From positions 1 to 15,205 of the forward strand of contig CALJKQ010000049.1 in assembly GCA_937973565.1 (NCBI GenBank): a stretch of 15,205 nt of DNA, read 5' to 3'. The position numbers and the translations under genes were made by a program. Below the pieces are notes generated by a model. It was not told the origin of the DNA. It searched no databases and worked only from the letters and a program-made list of their open reading frames with translations. Shown here piece after piece: positions 1-8,240 of the stretch (within the stretch, counting starts at the first letter, position 1; each line of letters starts with the position of its first letter). The DNA is from an uncultured Saprospiraceae bacterium (GTDB taxonomy: Bacteria; Bacteroidota; Bacteroidia; Chitinophagales; Saprospiraceae).

Positions 1-1
1 A

Positions 2-205
2 TATGATGCGCCTGGTGGCACTTCCGAAATAATAATTGATGGTGAAAATGGCTATTTAGTTCAAAACGGCGATATATCTGCATTCGTAGAAAAATTATTA
101 CATATAATTCACAATCCTTTGGAAAAGAATAAAGTCAGGGAATCTGTAATCAACAGATTCTCTTCAGATTTTTTTTTAAGAAAAATTCATGAAGCACTCC
201 AATAG
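2..205 (+). CDS. Glycosyltransferase family 4, C-terminal fragment (5' end outside window)
   Basis: This is the last 67 codons of a gene that enters from the left edge. The visible protein begins YDAPGGTSEIIIDGENGYLV, which is the donor-nucleotide-binding end of a GT-B fold glycosyltransferase of the GT4/GT1 type (the 'GG..E.I..G.NG.L' motif after the EX7E glutamates). An amphipathic C-terminal helix follows, ending at TAG 203-205. Proteins of this family transfer a sugar from a nucleotide-sugar to a growing glycan at the inner membrane face. The stop lies 17 bases inside the next gene, so the two are probably translationally coupled. The sequence is strongly AT-rich like gene 2 and unlike genes from 1880 on. 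Sugar specificity cannot be read from this fragment. Confidence 0.85.
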   Translation, partial: YDAPGGTSEIIIDGENGYLVQNGDISAFVEKLLHIIHNPLEKNKVRESVINRFSSDFFLRKIHEALQ

Positions 206-1865
206 CACAGTGGTTAAGGAACTGAAAATTGGAATTTTGTTGGATAGTCCTCAAATTCCATTTTGGATATTTAAGACAATAGCTAAAATCAATTCAATTT
301 CTTCCGTTAAAATTGTAGCTTTAATATATAAAAAAAATAATCCTAATAAAACAAGTTATTTACAGAAAATATTTAAACTTTTACCGCATTTAGTATTTGT
401 TTTATATTTAAAGTTCGAAAAACAATTATTTCGCCCTGCAATTGACGCATTTAAAATTTTATCAATTGATGATCTGAATTTAAATACAAATATTCTATCT
501 GTCGAATGCATTGAAAAGAAATATTCTGATTTATTTACTAAGGATGCAATTACTGATCTGAAGAACGTAGAGCCAGATTTATTAATAAGATTTGGATTTA
601 GAATATTAAGAGGGGAGATATTGAATATACCAAAATATGGAATTTGGTCTTTGCATCACGGAGATAATTCAATCAACAGAGGAGGGCCTGCTTGTTTTTG
701 GGAAGTATTGGAAAGATGGGGTGAAGTTGGCGCAACATTGCAAGTTCTATCTGAGAATCTGGATGGGGGCAAAGTTATTTCTCGTTGTATAACTCAAGTT
801 GACAGGTCACTAATTAGGACAAGAAATAATTTGTATTTAAAGTCAATAAATCTTATACCTAATGCTTTACAAGCATTACTTGATTCAGATGATTTCAGTC
901 AGATTACATTAAAAGAAAGTTACTTTGACTATTATTCAGCAAAGTTGTATAAATGGCCTTCAAATATTAGTATTTGTAAATTGCTATTTGTTCATTATAT
1001 CTTATGGTTAAGGGATAAAGTAAAATATTACTTCAAAGAAGATCAATGGAGAATTTCATATTGTTTTAAGGATGAGAAATTTAATACATCTCTTTATAAT
1101 TTTAAAACAATTAATCCAGGAAAAGGGAGATTTTTTGCGGATCCGTTTTTAATCTATCACCAAGATAAATACTTTGTTTTTTATGAAGAATTGGATACCG
1201 TGAATAAAAATTCAAAAGGAGTTATCATGGTTTCTGAATTTGATTCTAAAAATGAACTGATTGATCCGCAAATAGCATTAAAAAAGGACTATCATCTTTC
1301 ATATCCTTATGTCTTCGAGCACAATGATCAAATATACATGATTCCCGAGTCAGGTGAAAACAGAAGTGTTGATTTGTATAAGGCTAATGGATCCGTTTTT
1401 CAATGGGAACATGTTTGCAGCATATTTAATGATGTTGCAGCTTTTGACAGTTCTATTGTCTTTTACAATGGATTATTTTGGTTGTTTACCACAGTTGTTG
1501 AATTTCCTGGGACTTCCACATGTGACGAATTATATTTATTTTATTCAGCTTCTCTTGAAAATGGCAATTGGACTCCGCATCCACTCAATCCGGTTGTTAA
1601 GGATATAAAAAGGGCTAGATGCGGGGGCAAAATTTTCATATTAAACGGTGAGATCATACGACCTTCTCAAGACTGTAGTTTTAGATATGGTAGAGCTATT
1701 AATTTTAATAAGATTCTAAAATTATCTACTAGTGAATTTGAAGAAGCTCCTATTGCTTATATTAAACCTAATTGGAGTGATAAGGTAAATGCTTGTCATA
1801 CTTATAATCATGTTAATAATTTAACAATTATTGACATTTCTTATTCCAAGTTTAGATTTATTTAA
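189..1865 (+). CDS. Formyltransferase-like protein fused to a GINT1-type beta-propeller domain
   Basis: The 558-residue protein has two parts. Residues ~11-235 resemble the formyl-transferase fold of methionyl-tRNA and sugar-nucleotide formyltransferases. The core is LLIRFGFRIL (131-140), then GIWSLHHGDN (151-160), RGGPACFWEV (164-173) and NLDGGKVI (190-197). The catalytic His (H156) and Asp (D192) equivalents are present, but the usual Asn of the N-x-H motif is Ser154. Residues ~285-558 resemble the propeller-like domain of glucosamine inositolphosphorylceramide transferase 1 (GINT1) and GH43-like folds: FADPF (316-320), YEE (332-334), SYPYVFEHND (371-380), RPSQDCSFRYGRA near 490. No transmembrane segment or signal peptide is clear. 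Family knowledge suggests N-formylation of an amino sugar in polysaccharide synthesis; the propeller's role is unknown. The ATG at 189 overlaps the upstream stop; an in-frame GTG at 210 is an alternative start. Low GC suggests recent acquisition. Confidence 0.8.
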   Translation: MKHSNSTVVKELKIGILLDSPQIPFWIFKTIAKINSISSVKIVALIYKKNNPNKTSYLQKIFKLLPHLVFVLYLKFEKQLFRPAIDAFKILSIDDLNLNTNILSVECIEKKYSDLFTKDAITDLKNVEPDLLIRFGFRILRGEILNIPKYGIWSLHHGDNSINRGGPACFWEVLERWGEVGATLQVLSENLDGGKVISRCITQVDRSLIRTRNNLYLKSINLIPNALQALLDSDDFSQITLKESYFDYYSAKLYKWPSNISICKLLFVHYILWLRDKVKYYFKEDQWRISYCFKDEKFNTSLYNFKTINPGKGRFFADPFLIYHQDKYFVFYEELDTVNKNSKGVIMVSEFDSKNELIDPQIALKKDYHLSYPYVFEHNDQIYMIPESGENRSVDLYKANGSVFQWEHVCSIFNDVAAFDSSIVFYNGLFWLFTTVVEFPGTSTCDELYLFYSASLENGNWTPHPLNPVVKDIKRARCGGKIFILNGEIIRPSQDCSFRYGRAINFNKILKLSTSEFEEAPIAYIKPNWSDKVNACHTYNHVNNLTIIDISYSKFRFI

Positions 1866-1879
1866 AACGACTTTGTTGT

Positions 1880-3802
1880 ATGTGTAGAATCACAGGTTTT
1901 TATTATTCCGGACAACAAAATCCAGCATTGAATCGGTCGGCTATCATTGGCGCCATGAACCAAAGTCTTGCACACGGCGGTCCCGATGATGAAGGTATTT
2001 ATGTCGACCAGTACATAGCCCTGGGTCACCGCAGATTGGCCATCATCGATCTTTCTGCATTGGGGCATCAACCCTATGAATGGGACAGGTACGTGATGGT
2101 CTATAACGGGGAAATGTACAATTTTGAGGAAGTTAAAAATGACTTGATCCGGTTGGGTTATTCCTTCATTTCTCATAGCGACACAGAAGTAATTATCAAA
2201 GCATATCACGAATGGGGAGAAGCTTGTATTCATCGTTTTCGCGGTATGTTTGCTTTTGCCATTTGGGACAAGGTGGAACAGAAACTCGTGTTGTGCAGAG
2301 ACAGAATTGGGGTAAAACCACTTTATTGGTACTGGAAAGATGGTTTGTTTATGTTTGCCTCTGAACTCAAGGCTTTTCATCAACACCTTTCCTTTAATAA
2401 GGATATCGACTTAGAAGCTGTCAATCTTTATTTGCAAACAGGTTATATCAGATCGCCTTATTGTATTTTTAAACATGTCAAAAAATTGGTGCCCGGCACT
2501 TTTCTTACCCTGGAAAAAAATGCAGAGCCTCGTATTTCCAACTATTGGAACATAGATCAGAAATCCCAAATGGCCCGCCCTTGTGCCGACTCAGATGCGC
2601 AAGTCATTAAATCCACAGAAGAGATATTGACCGAAGCATTTAATTTAAGACTGGTGGCTGATGTGCCTGTCGGCGTATTTCTAAGTGGAGGCATAGATAG
2701 TTCTCTGGTCACTGCCTTATTACAAAAAGACCGCGATCAGCCAATCAATACATACACCATAGGTTTTGAAGATAAAACCTATGATGAATCACATCATGCT
2801 GCCGACGTGGCCAAAGCCCTGGGTACGCATCACCACAGTTTTATTTGTCGCCTTTCTGAATTTGAAAGAATCACTGAAAATTTTTGTGACATCTATGACG
2901 AACCCTTCGGCGATAGTTCAGGCATACCTACTACACTGGTTGCAGAAGAGGCACGTAAACATGTCACGGTGGCCCTTTCTGCTGATGCAGGTGACGAATT
3001 GTTTACTGGATATGAAAGATACCTCTTGGCCGATAAATACTATCATAAAATAAGCAAAGTTCCCCTGGCATTGAGACAAGTTGCTGCAGGAATGGCCGGC
3101 TGGATTTCTCCTGCAATGGTAGCATCTGTTTTACCTAAGTTGCCGGGTCTTAAGCATATTAAACACCTTGAAATCAGGTACCCAAAAATGGTAAGGGCTT
3201 TGAAGAGTAAGTCTAGAGTGGATTTTCTTAGACTGGTTACAACCAGTACGACGGAGGAGGCTCTCAGGGGGTTGACCGGCCAGGCTCCTGTTCCTGTTTT
3301 TGATGATCCCACCCAATTGGCACAAAACCAATATCTCTCCATGTTTACCGTTGCTGATGCTACCTCCTATCTTGAAGGTGATATCATGGCAAAGGTGGAT
3401 CGGGCTACCATGTCGGTGGCATTGGAAGCCAGGGAGCCTTTTTTGGATCACAAGGTAATCGAACACGCCTTGTCATTGCCCAATAAATTTAAAGTCCGCG
3501 ACCATCAGTCGAAATGGGTACTTCGTCAGATTTTGTATAACTATGTGCCATCAACCGCCATTGACCGAAGAAAACAGGGTTTTGGAATTCCCTTTATACA
3601 TTGGTTGAAAACGCTTTATTTGGGGGAAGTAAAGGATATGGCGATCGATACTGAATTCATACATCACTTTGGCCTCAATGCCGGTTTTCTGCAAAAAGAA
3701 ACAAGTATTTTTGTAGAGGGAAAATCGGGCATGATTGAACACGGTACATTGTGGTATCTTTTTATACTTTATCGCTGGTACAAACGGTGGATCAAACAAT
3801 AA
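1880..3802 (+). CDS. asnB: Asparagine synthase (glutamine-hydrolysing)-like amidotransferase
   Basis: The 640-residue protein has the two-domain AsnB architecture. The N-terminal class II glutaminase starts at Cys2 (MCRITGFYY), the nucleophile after Met removal. It continues with GHRRLAIIDLS (49-59), YNGEMYN (75-81) and SDTE (100-103). The C-terminal synthetase domain has the PP-loop ATP-binding motif LSGGIDSS (268-275) and later the E-A-R-E-P-F-L-D motif seen in AsnB proteins. The reaction is ATP-dependent amidation using glutamine-derived ammonia. The usual second-shell MCG becomes MCR, as in some family members. AsnB paralogs in polysaccharide loci (WbpS type) are thought to amidate uronic acids, and this one lies between the formyltransferase fusion and a glycosyltransferase, so a glycan substrate is likelier than aspartate. 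It starts 14 bases after the previous stop. Base composition rises sharply here compared with genes 1-2. Confidence 0.93.
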   Translation: MCRITGFYYSGQQNPALNRSAIIGAMNQSLAHGGPDDEGIYVDQYIALGHRRLAIIDLSALGHQPYEWDRYVMVYNGEMYNFEEVKNDLIRLGYSFISHSDTEVIIKAYHEWGEACIHRFRGMFAFAIWDKVEQKLVLCRDRIGVKPLYWYWKDGLFMFASELKAFHQHLSFNKDIDLEAVNLYLQTGYIRSPYCIFKHVKKLVPGTFLTLEKNAEPRISNYWNIDQKSQMARPCADSDAQVIKSTEEILTEAFNLRLVADVPVGVFLSGGIDSSLVTALLQKDRDQPINTYTIGFEDKTYDESHHAADVAKALGTHHHSFICRLSEFERITENFCDIYDEPFGDSSGIPTTLVAEEARKHVTVALSADAGDELFTGYERYLLADKYYHKISKVPLALRQVAAGMAGWISPAMVASVLPKLPGLKHIKHLEIRYPKMVRALKSKSRVDFLRLVTTSTTEEALRGLTGQAPVPVFDDPTQLAQNQYLSMFTVADATSYLEGDIMAKVDRATMSVALEAREPFLDHKVIEHALSLPNKFKVRDHQSKWVLRQILYNYVPSTAIDRRKQGFGIPFIHWLKTLYLGEVKDMAIDTEFIHHFGLNAGFLQKETSIFVEGKSGMIEHGTLWYLFILYRWYKRWIKQ

Positions 3803-4953
3803 GAGGCTTTCGCATAGGTATTATTGCCAATACTGCCTGGAATCTATATCATTTCAGAGCAGATCTCATCAGACATCTGAGGGGGCATGAAAATAAAGTT
3901 TATGGCATTGCACCTGCGGATGGATTTGAAAGTCGTTTGGAAGAAATTTGCGATGGTTATGAAGAATTGAAAAAATTACAAAGAAAAGGTACCAATGCCT
4001 TTTCTGACCTGGCTCTCTATCACGAGCTGGTGGCAATTATGAAAAGACAACAGCTGGATGTAGTTTTGTGCTATACCGTTAAACCCAATATCTATGGCAC
4101 ATTGGCTGCTCACAGATTGGGAATACCTGTCGTGAACACCATCACTGGTCTGGGCTTTACATTTCTTGAAAACAGGTTGATCAATAAAGTGGTAGTCAGG
4201 CTTTACAAATATGCCCTGGAAAAATCCTCAAGGGTAATTTTCCAAAACAAAGATGACAGGCATTTATTTATTCGTAAAGGTATTGCCAAAGCAGGTAATA
4301 CTTCACTGATAAGAGGCTCCGGTATTGATGTTGAAAAATTTCACCCGAAATTGAATGTGCTTTCATCCAATGGAAAACTGAATTTTATTTTCATTGGCAG
4401 ACTATTATACGACAAAGGGGTAATGGAGTTGCTGCAAGGCTTTGCAAAAGCAGCGGAAGAGCTAACCCATATCAGCCTTCACTTGGTAGGTGACACGGAT
4501 GAAGGCAATCCGGCATCTGTAAGTGCCGAAGATTTGGCTTTGTATCACCATAGAGATGACATTCATTTCCACGGTTACCAGGAGAATATAATTCCCTATT
4601 TAGCTAAATCAGACGTGGTTATTTTACCCTCCTACAGAGAAGGGATGCCCAGGGTTTTGTTGGAAGGAATGAGTATGGCAAAACCTGTAATTGCAACCAG
4701 CGTACCCGGGTGCAAAGACATGGTTAAAAATGGGGTAAACGGGTATTTGGTAAAAGTCAAATCTGCCGACGAAATTGCTGATGCCATCACTGGAATGGCC
4801 AGACTTTCTGCTGATGAAAGAGCAGCCATGGGCGAGGCTGGCAGGAGGAATGTAGTTGAACATTATTCCTCAAATGCCATCATTATGGAATACGACATGG
4901 TATTGCGGGACTTAATGGGTGATAAAAAAAAGCGCAAATCTGATATAATCTGA
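3787..4953 (+). CDS. Glycosyltransferase family 4 (PglA/CapM-like)
   Basis: This is a complete GT-B glycosyltransferase of about 388 residues. The N-terminal domain opens with FRIGIIANTAWNLYHFR and contains CYTVKPNIYG and NTITGLGFTF, which are typical of PglA/CapM-like enzymes that add HexNAc or related sugars to lipid-linked glycans. The donor domain starts at FIFIGRLLYDKGV. It carries the EX7E motif at E285 and E293 (SYREGMPRVLLEG), then PGCKDMVKNGVNGYLV. There is no ATG in the right place. GTG at 3787 gives a 16-base overlap with asnB and leaves only a short leader before the first beta strand, so I prefer it. GTG at 3751 is possible but would overlap asnB by 52 bases. The stop shares one base with the next ATG (TGATG at 4951). 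Donor and acceptor are not predictable from sequence alone. Confidence 0.9.
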   Translation: MDQTIRGFRIGIIANTAWNLYHFRADLIRHLRGHENKVYGIAPADGFESRLEEICDGYEELKKLQRKGTNAFSDLALYHELVAIMKRQQLDVVLCYTVKPNIYGTLAAHRLGIPVVNTITGLGFTFLENRLINKVVVRLYKYALEKSSRVIFQNKDDRHLFIRKGIAKAGNTSLIRGSGIDVEKFHPKLNVLSSNGKLNFIFIGRLLYDKGVMELLQGFAKAAEELTHISLHLVGDTDEGNPASVSAEDLALYHHRDDIHFHGYQENIIPYLAKSDVVILPSYREGMPRVLLEGMSMAKPVIATSVPGCKDMVKNGVNGYLVKVKSADEIADAITGMARLSADERAAMGEAGRRNVVEHYSSNAIIMEYDMVLRDLMGDKKKRKSDII

Positions 4954-6014
4954 TGTCGGTAAAGATAATCAAGGATCATTATGAACTTACTTTTGATCTC
5001 ATCATTGATGTGCGGTCTCCAGGTGAGTTTCAGCACGCTCATATTCCGGGTGCTAAAAATTTGCCATTATTTTCCGATGAAGAAAGGGCGGTAGTAGGTA
5101 CGCTTTACAAACAAAAAAGCAAGGAAGATGCCATAAAGGCCGGTTTGGGCTTTTATGGGGCTAAAATGCAGGACATGATTTCTACAGTGGAGTCATGGCT
5201 TATGGATAAGCATGCATTGGATCCTTCAAAACCAATTGCTCCGGGCAAACATACTTTATTGGTGCATTGCTGGCGTGGAGGTATGCGCAGTGGTGGTGTT
5301 TCCTGGCTGTTGGACTTATACGGTTTTAATGTGTATGTTTTGGAAGGTGGATACAAGGCATATCGCAACCGTGTATTAAACTGCTTTGAAAAGCCCTGGC
5401 ATTTCTTTGTATTGGCGGGCAATACAGGCGCAGGAAAGACCAAAGTATTACATGAATTGGAGAAAAGAGGTGAAGCGGTGATTGACCTGGAGGGTATTGC
5501 CCATCACAAAGGTTCTGCTTTTGGAAATATAGGCATGCCGGTGCAACCAGGTCAGGAAATGTTTGAAAACCTGTTGGCACATGAGCTTCATATACGTCAG
5601 AATCAGTCTATCTGGATAGAAGATGAAAGTATAAGGATCGGTCATGTCAACTTGCCCAAGCCTCTTTGGGTTTGGATGGGAAAATGCCATCACTTTATGC
5701 TCGATATCCCTTTCGAAAAAAGACTGGAATACACAGTTGCTGAATATGGAAAATTGCCTGTCGAAAAAATGGTCAATGCCATCATTCGAATTAAAAAAAG
5801 GTTGGGAGGTTTGGAGACCAAAAATGCCATCAATGCTTTGATCGAAGGACAGGTGCATGAGAGTTTCGACATTTTGCTCAGGTACTACGACAAATGGTAC
5901 GATAAGGCAGTTGCCGAAAAATCATTACCCCCTGACTTGCTCACATCAGTACCTTGCGATGACACTGACCCAAAGCGCAATGCAATGAGACTTCTTCATT
6001 TAATCCAAAAATAA
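4953..6014 (+). CDS. selU: tRNA 2-selenouridine synthase
   Basis: The 353-residue protein matches SelU (also MnmH or YbbB). The N-terminal rhodanese domain has IIDVRSPGEFQHAHIPGA (17-34) and the active-site loop HCWRGGMRSGG with Cys106. The second half is a P-loop domain with Walker A AGNTGAGKT (155-163), followed by DLEGIAHHKGSAFG, a SelU signature. The enzyme replaces sulfur by selenium, through a geranylated intermediate, in the wobble (m)nm5s2U34 of tRNAs for Lys, Glu and Gln, using selenophosphate. The selenophosphate maker selD follows 20 bases downstream, which fixes the function well. Translation is probably coupled to the glycosyltransferase through the one-base stop/start overlap. 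Length and motifs look normal and intact. The selenium module has no evident link to its glycan-synthesis neighbours. Confidence 0.95.
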   Translation: MSVKIIKDHYELTFDLIIDVRSPGEFQHAHIPGAKNLPLFSDEERAVVGTLYKQKSKEDAIKAGLGFYGAKMQDMISTVESWLMDKHALDPSKPIAPGKHTLLVHCWRGGMRSGGVSWLLDLYGFNVYVLEGGYKAYRNRVLNCFEKPWHFFVLAGNTGAGKTKVLHELEKRGEAVIDLEGIAHHKGSAFGNIGMPVQPGQEMFENLLAHELHIRQNQSIWIEDESIRIGHVNLPKPLWVWMGKCHHFMLDIPFEKRLEYTVAEYGKLPVEKMVNAIIRIKKRLGGLETKNAINALIEGQVHESFDILLRYYDKWYDKAVAEKSLPPDLLTSVPCDDTDPKRNAMRLLHLIQK

Positions 6015-6034
6015 ATACGCATATAAAATTAATA

Positions 6035-7096
6035 ATGGAGCAGGAAATTAAATTGACTCAATATTCTCATGGTGCAGGTTGTGGCTGTAAGATAGCACCC
6101 AACGTATTGGAAGAAATCATCAGCACCAGTATTGCCATGCCGGACAATGATAAGCTTTTGGTTGGAAATCATAGCAAAGATGATGCAGCCGTATATGATT
6201 TGGGCGACGGAAGAGCTATGATCTCAACTACCGACTTTTTTATGCCCATCGTTGATGATCCCTTTGAATTTGGAAGGATAGCCTCCGCCAATGCCATCAG
6301 TGATGTTTATGCCATGGGGGGTAATCCTGTTTTGGCTATAGCCATTTTGGGCTGGCCCATAAACATTCTTACTACAGACGTTGCCAGGAGGGTAATTGAA
6401 GGTGCACAGAGTATTTGTCTGGAGGCAGGTATTCCATTGGGAGGCGGGCATAGCATCGATGCTCCGGAACCTATTTTTGGCCTTGCCGTGAGTGGTTTGG
6501 TACAGATTGACCATTTGAAAACCAATAATGCTGCAAAGGATGGAGATCTCTTGTATTTGACCAAGCCATTGGGTGTGGGTATCCTTACAACGGCAGAGAA
6601 AAAAGGAATTTTGCAAGCGGCTCACAAGGGCATTGCTGCCCGTCAGATGATGCAACTCAATAAAATAGGATACCGTATGGGTTCTGTCTCAGGTGTTCAT
6701 GCCATGACAGATGTAACCGGTTTTGGCTTATTGGGACACCTCACAGAGATGGCAGAAGGAAGTCAATTGTGTGCGGAGGTGTACCAGGAAAAGGTTCCCC
6801 GGATCATTCCTGAACTGGATTATTATTTGGCTGAAAAATCAACACCCGGGGGAACGGCAAGAAACCTAAAAGCCTATGGCCACAAGATAAGATATGCATC
6901 TCATGTAGACGAGGTAGCGGTTCAGGCAGTGTTGGCTGATCCTCAAACCAGCGGAGGCTTGTTGATTGCTGTTGCACCCGAAAATAGAGTAGAAGTTGAA
7001 AGTATATTGAAGGAGTTTGGAATGGATGCATTTGTTGAACCCATCGGCAGAATGAGATCGTATCAAAATGATGGTACTTTCATCGTAGTTGAATAA
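6035..7096 (+). CDS. selD: Selenide, water dikinase (selenophosphate synthetase)
   Basis: The 353-residue protein is a full-length SelD of the AIRS/PurM-like ATP-binding superfamily. The flexible N-terminal loop HGAGCGCK (12-19) holds Cys16 and Lys19, matching the catalytic Cys17 and Lys20 of the E. coli enzyme; the position is Cys, not selenocysteine. Downstream are the metal/ATP motifs KDDAAVYDLGDG, STTDFF, SANAISDVYAMGG and a Gly-rich GGGHSIDAPEP. The ADPQTSGGLL motif lies near the C-terminus. It makes selenophosphate from ATP, water and selenide. Here its evident client is the SelU encoded just upstream; no selA, selB or in-frame UGA selenoprotein is visible in the window. It ends one base before the ATG of the epimerase gene. 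Confidence 0.97.
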   Translation: MEQEIKLTQYSHGAGCGCKIAPNVLEEIISTSIAMPDNDKLLVGNHSKDDAAVYDLGDGRAMISTTDFFMPIVDDPFEFGRIASANAISDVYAMGGNPVLAIAILGWPINILTTDVARRVIEGAQSICLEAGIPLGGGHSIDAPEPIFGLAVSGLVQIDHLKTNNAAKDGDLLYLTKPLGVGILTTAEKKGILQAAHKGIAARQMMQLNKIGYRMGSVSGVHAMTDVTGFGLLGHLTEMAEGSQLCAEVYQEKVPRIIPELDYYLAEKSTPGGTARNLKAYGHKIRYASHVDEVAVQAVLADPQTSGGLLIAVAPENRVEVESILKEFGMDAFVEPIGRMRSYQNDGTFIVVE

Positions 7097-7097
7097 G

Positions 7098-8240
7098 ATG
7101 TACCAAGGTATGACCACAGAAATTAACAGATCAGTGAAAATTGACATCATAGCGGGTGCTCGCCCTAATTTTATTAAGATAGCAGCCATTATACATGCAT
7201 TACATGCACACAATGAAAAGGATGTAAATCCAATCTTGTACAGGTTGATCCACACCGGGCAACATTATGATGCTGCCATGAGTCAGAATTTTTTTGAACA
7301 ACTTAATCTTCCCGAACCCCATATCAATTTTGGTGTAGGCTCAGGATCTCAGGCTTATCAAACCGGACAGATTATGCTGGCTTATGAAAACGCCCTGAAA
7401 CTTGAAAAACCAGATCTTTGTATTGTAGTAGGAGATGTTACTTCTACCATGGCCTGTACTTTGGTCGCCAAAAAGGAGGGGGTCGCAGTGGCACATGTGG
7501 AGGGAGGCATTCGGTCAGGTGATATGACTATGCCCGAAGAAGTCAATCGCATTGTCACAGACAGCATAGCAGATTATTTTTTTACAACCTCAAGACAAGC
7601 CAATGAAAATTTACTATCCAGGGGTGTAAATGAGGAACAGATATTTTTTGTGGGCAATACGATGATTGACACGCTGATAACACAATTGCCCAATTTGAAA
7701 AAACCTGATTTTTTCGAAGAGCTGGAACTGGATGACCGGCCCTATCTGGTGGTAACATTGCATCGTCCTTCCAATGTTGACAGCATGGAAGGCTTAGATA
7801 GATTATTGACTTTGTTAAACGGAAATGCCAATGGGCATAAATTGATCTTTCCTATGCATCCAAGAACCAAAAAGATATTTGAGAGCATTGGCAAAATCTA
7901 TCCACACATATATCTTACCAGCCCAATGGATTATTTATCATTTATCTATTTAGTGAATAATGCCAAAGGAGTCGTTACCGATTCCGGTGGAATTACCGAA
8001 GAGACTACTGTTTTGGGCATTCCTTGTATGAGCCTTCGCAACACCACAGAAAGACCTGAGACGGTGACCATTGGCACCAATGTAATGGTTGGCACAGACG
8101 AAGACAATATCGTTGCTGCATTACATCAAATGACAGCCGGGCAATGGAAAACGGGAGATAAACCGGAACTTTGGGATGGTTTTGCCGGTCAGCGAATAGT
8201 TGAAATTTTGAATAACAAGATATTTAATAATGTATTATGA
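7098..8240 (+). CDS. wecB: UDP-N-acetylglucosamine 2-epimerase (non-hydrolysing)
   Basis: The protein has about 380 residues and GT-B fold epimerase features in order: IIAGARPNFIK near the N-terminus (substrate-binding Arg and Lys), IVVGDVTSTMA, HVEGGIRSGDMTMPEEVNR with the catalytic-site acidic residues, NTMIDTL, TLHRPSNVD, and DSGGITEETTVLGIPC followed by RNTTERPET. It interconverts UDP-GlcNAc and UDP-ManNAc in the cytoplasm, supplying ManNAc or ManNAcA units for surface polysaccharide, which fits the glycosyltransferases upstream. I chose ATG 7098, one base after the selD stop. TTG 7089 (overlapping selD) and ATG 7110 are alternatives. The stop overlaps the next start as ATGA at 8237, a sign of coupling. 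All expected motifs are intact. Confidence 0.95.
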   Translation: MYQGMTTEINRSVKIDIIAGARPNFIKIAAIIHALHAHNEKDVNPILYRLIHTGQHYDAAMSQNFFEQLNLPEPHINFGVGSGSQAYQTGQIMLAYENALKLEKPDLCIVVGDVTSTMACTLVAKKEGVAVAHVEGGIRSGDMTMPEEVNRIVTDSIADYFFTTSRQANENLLSRGVNEEQIFFVGNTMIDTLITQLPNLKKPDFFEELELDDRPYLVVTLHRPSNVDSMEGLDRLLTLLNGNANGHKLIFPMHPRTKKIFESIGKIYPHIYLTSPMDYLSFIYLVNNAKGVVTDSGGITEETTVLGIPCMSLRNTTERPETVTIGTNVMVGTDEDNIVAALHQMTAGQWKTGDKPELWDGFAGQRIVEILNNKIFNNVL

